From positions 1 through 8,038 of the forward strand of contig CALMFQ010000032.1 of the NCBI GenBank assembly GCA_937863215.1: DNA of 8,038 nt, written 5' to 3'. The position numbers were made by a program, and so were the translations under genes. Under the pieces are notes generated by a model, which saw only the letters and a list, made by a program, of their open reading frames with translations, searched no databases and was not told the DNA's origin. Source of the DNA: an uncultured Pseudomonadota bacterium. GTDB taxonomy: Bacteria > Pseudomonadota > Gammaproteobacteria > Burkholderiales > SCOH01. The first letter of the stretch is position 1. Every line of letters begins with the position of its first letter. Below, in pieces: positions 1 through 6,437 of this stretch.

Positions 1-617
1 CCCTTGATTGCGGCAATGCGTTGCACGTTGTGATAATGCAGCCCGTGGCCGGCGTTGACGCGCAATCCGGACTGGGTACCATAAGCCACCGCCTCGCGAA
101 TGCGTTCCAGCTCGCGCCCCAGCTCATCGCCAGTCTCTGCTTCGGCATAACGGCCGGTGTGAATCTCGATCACCGGCGCGCCGGCTGCCACCGCCGCATC
201 GATCTGGCCGATATCGGCGTCGATGAACAGCGATACGCGAATGCCGGCATCGGTCAGCACCCGGGTGGTAGCTTTTACCCGATCGAAATAGCGCACCACA
301 TCCAGCCCGCCCTCGGTGGTCAGCTCTTCACGCCGCTCCGGCACCAGGCACGCGTCTTGCGGCTTGATCTTGAGCGTGTTGGTAATCATTTCGTCGGTCA
401 GCGCCATTTCCAGATTCATGCGGGTCTGGATCACTTCGCGCAGGATTTCCACGTCGCGATCCTGGATGTGGCGGCGATCCTCGCGCAGGTGCAAGGTAAT
501 CAGATCGGCACCGGCCGATTCGGCAATCAGCGCTGCCTGCACCGGGCTCGGATAACGCGTGCCGCGCGCTTGGCGCAACGTGGCCACGTGGTCGATATTC
601 ACGCCCAACTGGATCAT
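1..617 (-). CDS. pdxJ: Pyridoxine 5'-phosphate synthase PdxJ (3' end cut by the window edge)
   Basis: PdxJ condenses 1-deoxy-xylulose 5-phosphate with 3-amino-2-oxopropyl phosphate to give pyridoxine 5'-phosphate, the last ring-forming step of the DXP-dependent vitamin B6 pathway in the cytoplasm. Translating the minus strand from 617 gives 205 uninterrupted codons that run off the left edge; the family is about 240 residues, so roughly 35-40 C-terminal residues are missing. Visible family motifs are GVNIDHVATLRQ (5-16), LHLREDRRHI (42-51) with the conserved His and Arg residues, NLEMA (68-72), the EEL-TTEGG loop (97-104) and NAGHGLHYHN (188-197). I chose the ATG at 617 because GGAGA lies five bases upstream and MIQLGVNIDH matches the usual family N-terminus; an in-frame ATG at 629 would add four residues and consume that ribosome binding site. 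The gene follows recO with 12 bases between, as in the enterobacterial recO-pdxJ pair, where acpS often comes next. Confidence 0.96.
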   Translation of the reverse strand, partial: MIQLGVNIDHVATLRQARGTRYPSPVQAALIAESAGADLITLHLREDRRHIQDRDVEILREVIQTRMNLEMALTDEMITNTLKIKPQDACLVPERREELTTEGGLDVVRYFDRVKATTRVLTDAGIRVSLFIDADIGQIDAAVAAGAPVIEIHTGRYAEAETGDELGRELERIREAVAYGTQSGLRVNAGHGLHYHNVQRIAAIK

Positions 618-622
618 CAATG

Positions 623-627
623 TCTCC
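623..627 (-). promoter_or_regulatory. Ribosome binding site of pdxJ
   Basis: GGAGA reads on the minus strand and ends five bases before the ATG at 617. It sits directly after the recO stop codon and decides between the ATG at 617 and the in-frame ATG at 629, favouring 617. Confidence 0.65.
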
Positions 628-629
628 AT

Positions 630-1346
630 CTATAACTGATTCAGATCGCGCAGCAACTGCCGGGTATACAGTTGGCGCTCGCCCAGATAATGTCCCAGCA
701 ACTGCCGCATCAACTGCTTGCTCTGTTGCAGGGTTTCGGCGTCGGGATACAGGCCGGACGCCATGTTCAGCAGTGTAGCACCGCTCAGCGCGCCATCCGT
801 GCCGGATTCGACGCAAACCAGGCCGTGTTGCAACAGAAATTGATAATGCGCCCCGGCTTCGACCCGAACACCGGAATCGGCAACGCGCGTCAGCTCGACG
901 CCATAGCCAAGCGATTGCAGCAACTGCAGCTCGAAACGCCGCAATACCGGCGCAACCTCGCCGCCAGCGGCCAAGCCAAGTATCGCCTGATAATAGTCGG
1001 CAAACAGCGCTTCATGCGGATCGTCGCGCGGCAACAGGTGCAACAGCAGTTCGTTGAGATAGAAGCCGCACATCAGCGGCAGGCCGGTCAATTGCGGCAC
1101 CCCGCCCTGCCACTCGGCCGCGTGCAGGGTCTTCAGCTCGTTCTTGCCAAACCAGCTCAGCAGCAGAGGCTGAAATGCCAGCAGCACGCCGCGCAGCACC
1201 GATTTCGGCCGGCGCGCACCGCGCGCCACCATCGCAACCCGGCCGTGGTGGCGGGTAAAGACTTCGATGATCTGGCTGGTTTCGCGGTAGGGATAGTGAT
1301 GCAGGACGAAAGCCGGTTGATTCTCGACACGACGTGGCTGATTCAT
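630..1346 (-). CDS. recO: DNA repair protein RecO
   Basis: RecO is a recombination mediator of the RecFOR pathway: it binds single-stranded DNA and SSB, anneals complementary strands and, with RecR, helps load RecA at gaps. The 238-residue product has the family's usual length. The N-terminal part (about 10-85) fits the OB-fold domain, with GRVAMVARGARRPKS at 35-49. A helical C-terminal part follows, with CGFYLNELLLHLLPRDD (93-109), LRRFELQLLQSLGYG (135-149) and the family's terminal LGERQLYTRQLLRDL (221-235). Only two cysteines (93, 178) are present, so there is no sign of the zinc-binding cluster found in some other RecO proteins. The start is the ATG at 1346, 19 bases after the era stop; no clear Shine-Dalgarno sequence precedes it, which suggests coupling to era translation. 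The gene is intact and ends with TAG directly upstream of pdxJ. Confidence 0.95.
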   Translation of the reverse strand: MNQPRRVENQPAFVLHHYPYRETSQIIEVFTRHHGRVAMVARGARRPKSVLRGVLLAFQPLLLSWFGKNELKTLHAAEWQGGVPQLTGLPLMCGFYLNELLLHLLPRDDPHEALFADYYQAILGLAAGGEVAPVLRRFELQLLQSLGYGVELTRVADSGVRVEAGAHYQFLLQHGLVCVESGTDGALSGATLLNMASGLYPDAETLQQSKQLMRQLLGHYLGERQLYTRQLLRDLNQL

Positions 1347-1365
1347 ACCGGCTTAAAGAAGGGAT

Positions 1366-2271
1366 TTATTCCAGACCAAGCTGCTTGATGAAGCGCACGT
1401 CGTCGGCCCAGCCGCTCTTGACCTTGACCCAGATTTCCAGAAATACCTTGGCATCGAACATCTTTTCCATGTCGAGGCGCGCCGAGCTGGCGATTTCCTT
1501 CAGCTTGGCGCCGCCCTTGCCGATCACGATCGCTTTCTGGTTGGCCTTGTCGACATAGATCGCCGCGTTGATACGGCGCAGATTGCCCTCTTCCTCGTAT
1601 TTTTCGATTTCGACGTTGATCGAATAAGGCAACTCTTCACCGAGCAGGCGAAACAACTTTTCACGCACGATTTCAGCCGCGAGAAAACGCTCGCTCTTGT
1701 CAGTGATCTGTTCTTCCGGATATAGCGGAATGCCCTCGGGCAAATTCGGCCGGATCGCATCCAGCAACTGCTGCATTTGCAGGCCGCGCTCGGCGCTGAC
1801 CGGAACGATGCCGGCAAAATCGAATTTTTCCGCCATCTGCTGGATGAACGGCAGCAACAGGCCTTTGTCGTGCTTGTCGATCTTGTTGACCACCAGCCAC
1901 ACCGGGCGGTTCTGCGGCAGCAATGGCAAGACCTCGGCGTCGGCCGCGCCGAATTTCAGCGCCTCGACCACGAACAACACGACATCGACATCGCCGAGCG
2001 TGTCGCGCACGCTGCGATTCATCGCATCGTTCAGCGCATTACGGTGCTTGGTCTGAAAGCCCGGCGTATCGACGAAAATGAACTGGCTGGCCTCGTCGGT
2101 GTAAATACCGGTTACGCGATGGCGGGTGGTCTGCGCCTTGCGCGAGGTAATGCTGATTTTTTGCCCGATCAGATGATTGAGCAGGGTCGATTTGCCGACG
2201 TTGGGGCGACCAACAATGGCGACAAAGCCGCAACGGAATTCACAGTGCTGGAGGGTATCGTCTTGATTCAT
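1366..2271 (-). CDS. era: GTPase Era
   Basis: Era is an essential GTPase that binds the 3' end of 16S rRNA and guides maturation of the 30S subunit, at the cytoplasm and inner membrane face. The 301-residue product carries all G motifs: GRPNVGKS (21-28, P-loop), a switch I region with the TSRKAQTTRHRVTGI motif (42-56), DTPG (68-71), NKID (129-132) and VSAERG (158-163). The C-terminal KH RNA-binding domain follows, with IVIGKGGAKLKEI (248-260) containing the GxxG-type loop. Length and domain order are normal. The ATG at 2271 overlaps the rnc stop codon in an ATGA arrangement (4 bases shared), which usually means translational coupling; the only upstream SD-like bases are weak. The rnc-era pairing is conserved in many bacteria and joins rRNA processing to 30S assembly. 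Confidence 0.98.
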   Translation of the reverse strand: MNQDDTLQHCEFRCGFVAIVGRPNVGKSTLLNHLIGQKISITSRKAQTTRHRVTGIYTDEASQFIFVDTPGFQTKHRNALNDAMNRSVRDTLGDVDVVLFVVEALKFGAADAEVLPLLPQNRPVWLVVNKIDKHDKGLLLPFIQQMAEKFDFAGIVPVSAERGLQMQQLLDAIRPNLPEGIPLYPEEQITDKSERFLAAEIVREKLFRLLGEELPYSINVEIEKYEEEGNLRRINAAIYVDKANQKAIVIGKGGAKLKEIASSARLDMEKMFDAKVFLEIWVKVKSGWADDVRFIKQLGLE

Positions 2272-2948
2272 GCTTGCAGCCGCTCACGCGCCTGTTCAAA
2301 TGCCTGGGTAGCGGCTTGTTGCTCGGCCATGCGGCGGTTGGTGCCTTTGCCGCGGGTACGGATATTCAATGCATCGATCACGCATTCGACCGAAAACATC
2401 TGTTCGTGCGCGTCGCCGCTGGTTGCCACCAGTTCGTATTTGGGCAGCGCGACCCGGCGCCCCTGCAACAGCTCCTGCAGCCGGGTTTTCGGATCCTTGC
2501 TCTGGCTGGCAGGATCGAGTTGCGACAGAATCGGCTGGTACAGCCGGCGAATCACCGACGCCGCAGCGTCGAAACCGCCATCCAGCATTACCGCGCCAAA
2601 AATGGCCTCCACCGCATCGGCCAGAATCGACGGACGTCGCTGTCCGCCACTCTTCAACTCGCCCTCGCCCAGACGCAGACTGCTACCCAGATCCAGACGT
2701 TCGGCCAGCTCCGACAGGGTCTGCTGATTCACCAGGTTGGCGCGCACGCGCGACAACTCACCTTCGCTCAGCTTGGGATAATTGCCGAACAGATATTCCG
2801 CAATCACGCAATTGAGCACCGAATCGCCCAGAAACTCGAAACGCTCATTATTGGTGGCGCTGAAACTACGATGGGTCAGCGCCTGCCGCAGCAAAGCCGT
2901 ATTGGAAAAAACATACTCCAGCGAGCTGGACAGGCGCTCTTGGCTCAT
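2268..2948 (-). CDS. rnc: Ribonuclease III
   Basis: RNase III is a dimeric, Mg2+-dependent endonuclease that cuts double-stranded RNA, including the 30S rRNA precursor, phage and mRNA structures. The 226-residue product has the expected length. The catalytic domain holds the signature NERFEFLGDSVLN (34-46), with acidic residues E38 and D42, and ADAVEAIFGA (110-119), with D111 and E114. A double-stranded RNA-binding domain follows from about residue 152 (DPKTRLQELLQ) to 221, ending in the basic RGKGTNRRMAEQQAA stretch (199-213) typical of the last helix. The ATG at 2948 is 8 bases after the stop of the DUF4845 gene; the upstream sequence is purine-rich (GAGAAGAAA) but has no strong SD at normal spacing. 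The 3' end overlaps era by 4 bases. In E. coli, RNase III cuts its own leader; here the 8-base gap leaves no room for such a leader directly before rnc. Confidence 0.98.
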   Translation of the reverse strand: MSQERLSSSLEYVFSNTALLRQALTHRSFSATNNERFEFLGDSVLNCVIAEYLFGNYPKLSEGELSRVRANLVNQQTLSELAERLDLGSSLRLGEGELKSGGQRRPSILADAVEAIFGAVMLDGGFDAAASVIRRLYQPILSQLDPASQSKDPKTRLQELLQGRRVALPKYELVATSGDAHEQMFSVECVIDALNIRTRGKGTNRRMAEQQAATQAFEQARERLQA

Positions 2949-2956
2949 TGGAACGA

Positions 2957-3346
2957 TTATTTCTTCTCGGCCTCTGCAGCGGGCGTAGCGCCTGCAGCAG
3001 TGCCAGCAGCAATTTGAAACTTGATCAGCACATAGATGTTGGAAAACAAGGGCACGCTCTTATCATAGGCAACCGAGATGCCCAAGCCTTCCTTGCCCTG
3101 TTCGATATCCAGATCTTCAGCTTTGAACGAATTGATGTCATCGATAGTCGCGTGGCGGTCGAAAGCCTTGCGAATCTCTTCCGGGCCGCTATTGCGCTGT
3201 TCATTGGCAATGGAAGTCAGCACTTTCTTTGCCGAAAAATACTCCGTATATGCCGGCACCAACTTGAAACCCAGCAGCATGGTAAATGCAACCATGACCC
3301 CGATAACCAACAACCCCAGCAAACTAACGCCAGACTGCTTGCGCAT
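2957..3346 (-). CDS. DUF4845 family single-pass membrane protein
   Basis: This encodes a small membrane-anchored protein of unknown function that is commonly found between lepB and rnc in beta- and gammaproteobacteria. From the ATG at 3346 the product is 129 residues. A short basic N-terminus (MRKQSG) is followed by one hydrophobic segment (about 7-29), then KLVPAYTEYFSAKKVL (28-43), a pattern typical of the family. A soluble part of about 70 residues comes next, and the tail is rich in Ala and Gly and ends EAEKK (112-129). The N-terminus resembles a type IV prepilin signal (charged residues, Gly, hydrophobic helix), but the position matching the conserved Glu at +5 is Gly11. The start at 3346 is chosen because GGGAGG lies four bases upstream; the earlier ATG at 3358 would put that ribosome binding site inside the coding region. 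The family assignment rests on context and the N-terminal pattern, not on a search. Confidence 0.85.
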   Translation of the reverse strand: MRKQSGVSLLGLLVIGVMVAFTMLLGFKLVPAYTEYFSAKKVLTSIANEQRNSGPEEIRKAFDRHATIDDINSFKAEDLDIEQGKEGLGISVAYDKSVPLFSNIYVLIKFQIAAGTAAGATPAAEAEKK

Positions 3347-3350
3347 GTAA

Positions 3351-3356
3351 CCTCCC
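3351..3356 (-). promoter_or_regulatory. Ribosome binding site of the DUF4845 gene
   Basis: GGGAGG on the minus strand lies four bases before the ATG at 3346, slightly close but the strongest SD in the window. It overlaps the first codons of an alternative ATG start at 3358, which directly abuts the lepB stop. This supports 3346 as the true start. Confidence 0.7.
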
Positions 3357-3358
3357 AT

Positions 3359-4324
3359 TTATTCGATCAGAGTGCCGATGCGTTTCAGATTGCCGAAATT
3401 CATCCACACCAGGAAGGCCTTGCCGACAACGTAGCGATCCGGCACGAAGCCCCAGTAGCGGCTGTCGTGGCTGTTATCCCGGTTATCACCCATCATGAAG
3501 TAATGTCCGGCCGGCACCTTGCAGGCAAAGCCATCTTCACTATAAGTGCAGTTTTCGCGATTGGGAAAGTCGCGCACACCCTGCAGCACCAGTGAACGAG
3601 GCTGCTTGTCATCGACAATCATCGGATGCGGCTTGTCGCCGAGGTATTCCTGATAGCGCACCGTATCGGTTACGTCGAAGCCCTTGTCAACATATTGATA
3701 GGTACCGTTCTGCTCTGCGCGTACAGGCTGGCCGTTGATGGTCAGACGCTTGTTCTCATAAGCCACGCTGTCGCCCGGCAGGCCGACAATGCGCTTGATG
3801 AAGTCGGTTTTCGGATCTTCCGGAAAATGGAATACCATCACATCACCGCGCTTGGGCTGGCCGATTTCGATGAACGGTGTGTTGATTACCGGGATACGCA
3901 GGCCATAGGCGTATTTGTTCACCAGGATGAAATCACCAACCACCAGACCGGGGCGCATTGAGCTGGAAGGAATCTGGAACGGCTCCACCAGGAACGAACG
4001 CAGCAGGAAAATCACCAGCAGTATCGGGAAAAAACCCTTGGCGTATTCGACCGTGACCGATTCACGCTCGTCGATACCACGCTTGCCGGCCAGCACCAGT
4101 TTGTCCAGCCCCCAGATAACGCCGAACACCAACACAAAAATCAGCATCACGGCAGTGAAGCTCATGAATTGCGACAGCACACCGAAAATACCGATCATTA
4201 CGGCGAAATAACCGGTCTGCACGATCATCGGCGGCTCTTCACCCTTCGCCAGCGGGCGACGGTCAAGCAGGATCAGGATCGGACCGATTGCAGCTACGAA
4301 GGCAAACAGGTAGAGCCAGTTCAT
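3359..4324 (-). CDS. lepB: Signal peptidase I (LepB)
   Basis: LepB removes signal peptides from Sec- and Tat-exported preproteins at the periplasmic face of the inner membrane, using a Ser-Lys dyad. The 321-residue product shows box B, EPFQIPSSSMRP (114-125), with the nucleophile at Ser122; box D around GDVMVFHFP and FIKRIVGLPGD (175-185), with the general-base Lys177; and box E, GDNRDNSHDSR (279-289). Two cysteines, C259 and C268, lie near where E. coli LepB has its disulfide, so a periplasmic disulfide is plausible. Hydrophobic segments occur at about 2-20, 37-52, 55-75 and 97-113. This is two more than the two transmembrane helices of E. coli LepB, but the even number keeps the catalytic domain periplasmic. 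The ATG at 4324 is two bases after the lepA stop with no strong SD, pointing to coupling with lepA. The lepA-lepB pair is conserved across proteobacteria. Confidence 0.98.
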   Translation of the reverse strand: MNWLYLFAFVAAIGPILILLDRRPLAKGEEPPMIVQTGYFAVMIGIFGVLSQFMSFTAVMLIFVLVFGVIWGLDKLVLAGKRGIDERESVTVEYAKGFFPILLVIFLLRSFLVEPFQIPSSSMRPGLVVGDFILVNKYAYGLRIPVINTPFIEIGQPKRGDVMVFHFPEDPKTDFIKRIVGLPGDSVAYENKRLTINGQPVRAEQNGTYQYVDKGFDVTDTVRYQEYLGDKPHPMIVDDKQPRSLVLQGVRDFPNRENCTYSEDGFACKVPAGHYFMMGDNRDNSHDSRYWGFVPDRYVVGKAFLVWMNFGNLKRIGTLIE

Positions 4325-4326
4325 TT

Positions 4327-6120
4327 TTATTTGTCACTCACTTGCAAAATGGCCAGGAAGGCTTCCTGGGGAATTTCAACATTACCGACCTGCTTCATGC
4401 GCTTCTTGCCGGCTTTCTGCTTTTCGAGCAGCTTGCGCTTGCGGGTGATGTCGCCGCCGTAACACTTCGCCAGCACGTTCTTGCGCAACGCCTTGATATT
4501 CTCGCGCGCGATGATGTGGCTGCCGATGGCTGCCTGCACCGCAATATCGAACATCTGCCGCGGAATCAGTTCACGCATTTTCGATGCCAGCTCACGGCCG
4601 CGGTACTGTGCCGTCTGCCGATGCACGATCAGGCTCAACGCATCGACCTTTTCGCTATTGACCAGGATATCCAGCTTGACCAGATCGGCCGCGAGGAATT
4701 CCTTGAAGTCATAGTCAAGCGAGGCATAGCCGCGTGAGCAGGACTTCAGCTTGTCGAAGAAATCCATCACCACTTCGTTCATCGGCAGTTCGTAGGTCAG
4801 CATCACCTGCCGGCCCATGTACTGCATATTGCGCTGTACGCCACGCTTCTGGTTACACAGCGTCATTACCGCGCCGACATAGTCCTGCGGCACCAGAATC
4901 GTCGCGGTAATGATCGGCTCACGGATTTCTTCGATTTTCGACAGATCCGGCAATTTCGACGGATTTTCGACTTCGATCAGCTCGCCGTCTTTCTGCAACA
5001 CCTGATACACCACCGTCGGCGCGGTCGTGATCAGATCCATGTCGAATTCGCGCTCCAGCCGCTCCTGCACGATTTCCATGTGCAACAAGCCGAGGAAGCC
5101 GCAGCGGAAGCCGAAGCCAAGAGCCTGCGACACTTCCGGCTCGAAGTGCAGACTAGCATCGTTAAGTTGCAGTTTTTCCAGCGCCTCGCGCAACGCCTCG
5201 AAATCGTGCGACTCAACCGGATACAGGCCGGCGAACACCTGCGACTTGATCTCCTTGAAGCCGGGCAATGCCTCGGCAGCCGGGCGATTGGCGATGGTGA
5301 TGGTATCGCCGACCTTGGCGGCTTTCAGCTCCTTGATGCCGGCGATGACAAACCCCACCTGGCCAGCCGACAACTCACCGCGCTGCAGCGATTTGGGGGT
5401 AAAAACCCCCACCTGTTCGCACAGATATTCGGCACCGGTCGCCATCAAGCGAATCTTATCTTTCGGGCGCAATACGCCATCGACCATCCGCACCAGCATT
5501 ACCACACCGACATAATTATCGAACCAGGAGTCGATGATCAATGCCTTCAGCGGGCCATTGGCTTCACCCTGCGGTGGCGGTACCTTGGCGATCACCGCTT
5601 CGAGAATGTCTTCGATACCGATGCCGTTCTTGGCCGAGGCGCGCACTGCGTCGGTAGCCTCGATGCCGATGATGTCTTCGACTTCCTGGATCACCCGCTC
5701 CGGGTCAGCTGCAGGCAGGTCAATCTTGTTCAGGACGGTGACAACTTCCACCCCCTGTTCAATCGCCGTATAGCAGTTGGCAACCGTTTGCGCCTCTACG
5801 CCCTGCGACGCATCGACCACCAGCAATGCGCCTTCGCAGGCAGCCAGTGAACGGCTGACCTCGTAGGAAAAATCAACGTGCCCCGGGGTATCGATCAGGT
5901 TCAGGTTGTACACCTGCCCGTCGCGTGCCTTGTAGTTCAACGCCGCAGTCTGGGCCTTGATGGTGATGCCGCGCTCCTTCTCGATGTCCATCGAATCGAG
6001 CACCTGCGCTTCCATCTCGCGCGCCTCCAGGCCGCCGCAATACTGGATGAAGCGATCGGCCAGCGTCGATTTGCCATGGTCGATATGGGCAATGATCGAA
6101 AAATTGCGAATGTTCTTCAT
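4327..6120 (-). CDS. lepA: Elongation factor 4 (LepA), translational GTPase
   Basis: LepA/EF4 is a ribosome-bound GTPase related to EF-G; proposed roles include back-translocation, initiation and 30S biogenesis. From the ATG at 6120 the product is 597 residues, close to the 599 of E. coli. G motifs are AHIDHGKS (11-18), RGIT (50-53), DTPGH (77-81), NKID (131-134) and SAK (162-164). EF-G-like domains II, III and V follow. The LepA-specific C-terminal domain ends the protein, with CYGGDITRKRKLLEKQKAGK and the basic GKKRMKQVG stretch close to the end. The start MKNIRNFSIIAHIDHGKS matches the family; an in-frame ATG at 6126 adds two residues, and a GTG at 6144 would lie inside the upstream hairpin and is unlikely. 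No Shine-Dalgarno is visible before 6120 or 6126. A T-rich-tailed hairpin ends about 10 bases upstream of the start, so this gene either has its own promoter or depends on read-through. lepB follows after two bases. Confidence 0.98.
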   Translation of the reverse strand: MKNIRNFSIIAHIDHGKSTLADRFIQYCGGLEAREMEAQVLDSMDIEKERGITIKAQTAALNYKARDGQVYNLNLIDTPGHVDFSYEVSRSLAACEGALLVVDASQGVEAQTVANCYTAIEQGVEVVTVLNKIDLPAADPERVIQEVEDIIGIEATDAVRASAKNGIGIEDILEAVIAKVPPPQGEANGPLKALIIDSWFDNYVGVVMLVRMVDGVLRPKDKIRLMATGAEYLCEQVGVFTPKSLQRGELSAGQVGFVIAGIKELKAAKVGDTITIANRPAAEALPGFKEIKSQVFAGLYPVESHDFEALREALEKLQLNDASLHFEPEVSQALGFGFRCGFLGLLHMEIVQERLEREFDMDLITTAPTVVYQVLQKDGELIEVENPSKLPDLSKIEEIREPIITATILVPQDYVGAVMTLCNQKRGVQRNMQYMGRQVMLTYELPMNEVVMDFFDKLKSCSRGYASLDYDFKEFLAADLVKLDILVNSEKVDALSLIVHRQTAQYRGRELASKMRELIPRQMFDIAVQAAIGSHIIARENIKALRKNVLAKCYGGDITRKRKLLEKQKAGKKRMKQVGNVEIPQEAFLAILQVSDK

Positions 6121-6129
6121 AGTCATGAC

Positions 6130-6162
6130 AAAAGATAAGGGCACGATCTACGTGCCCTTGTC
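6130..6162 (-). terminator. Hairpin with T-rich tail between the glutaredoxin-like gene and lepA (terminator or attenuator)
   Basis: The arms AAGGGCACG and CGTGCCCTT (6159-6151 and 6145-6137 on the minus strand) form a perfect 9-bp stem with a 5-base loop; after one mismatch, two more pairs extend it to 6162/6134. The tail reads ATCTTTT on the minus strand only, so it fits a Rho-independent terminator for the degQ-glutaredoxin transcript. The T-run is short and interrupted, so termination may be partial. The element ends about 10 bases before the lepA start, an unusual place for a simple terminator, so an attenuator or leader structure for lepA is an alternative. Confidence 0.5.
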
Positions 6163-6182
6163 GGATTCCGGAAGCCGCGATT

Positions 6183-6437
6183 CTAACCGATTGACGCCAA
6201 ATAAGCATCCAGCGCAGCATTATCGAGATGGTAATGGCACAGCTCGCGCTCACCGGCCAGCAACACTGGAACCAGCTCGTTGTAGCGCTCCTCCAGTACC
6301 GGATCGGCATCCACGTCAACGATATCCAGCTCGAATTGCCGGCGTGACGGCAATTCATTCAACGCCGCAAGCATTGCATGACACAGGCTGCAATACTCGC
6401 GGAACATCAGCGTAAGCCTGATTTTACTCGTCGGCAT
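6183..6437 (-). CDS. Glutaredoxin-like (DUF836 type) small thiol protein
   Basis: This is a short thioredoxin-fold protein of the glutaredoxin-like DUF836 family, probably cytoplasmic since no signal peptide is seen; its substrates are not known. The 84-residue product has the layout of the family: a first beta strand (IRLTLMF, 6-12), the redox motif C16-S-L-C19 at the start of helix 1, a second strand FELDIVDVDADP (35-46), then VPVLL (56-60), where Pro57 corresponds to the cis-Pro of the thioredoxin fold, and a GERELCHYHLD stretch (62-72) with a third cysteine, C67. The ATG at 6437 lies within the last codons of degQ (14-base overlap), implying translational coupling to the protease; the upstream SD is weak (AAGAG). 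Small glutaredoxin-like genes are a recurring neighbour between mucD and lepA in betaproteobacteria. The disulfide reductase role is inferred from the CxxC motif only. Confidence 0.88.
   Translation of the reverse strand: MPTSKIRLTLMFREYCSLCHAMLAALNELPSRRQFELDIVDVDADPVLEERYNELVPVLLAGERELCHYHLDNAALDAYLASIG

Noticed and set aside
21..635. A 204-codon plus-strand open frame at the left edge
   Set aside because: The minus strand of the same region encodes PdxJ with all its motifs, so this is its shadow.
672..1388. A 238-codon plus-strand open frame opposite recO
   Set aside because: It mirrors recO almost exactly on the other strand, is Gln- and Arg-rich with no recognisable motif, and is explained by codon bias of the real gene.
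1777..2727. A 316-codon plus-strand open frame spanning era and rnc
   Set aside because: It is antisense to two well-supported genes with intact motifs, has no SD and resembles no family.
4608..4619. GCCGTCTG, similar to the start of the Neisseria DNA uptake sequence
   Set aside because: Only eight of ten bases match, it occurs once within lepA, and no repeated uptake-type word was noticed elsewhere in the window.
5080..5850. A 256-codon plus-strand open frame inside lepA
   Set aside because: It is an antisense shadow of the LepA GTPase and domain II coding region, rich in His, Gln and Arg.
6121..6144. An upstream GTG start for lepA at 6144
   Set aside because: It lies within the hairpin stem, adds residues absent from the family, and has no SD; the ATG at 6120 matches the conserved N-terminus.
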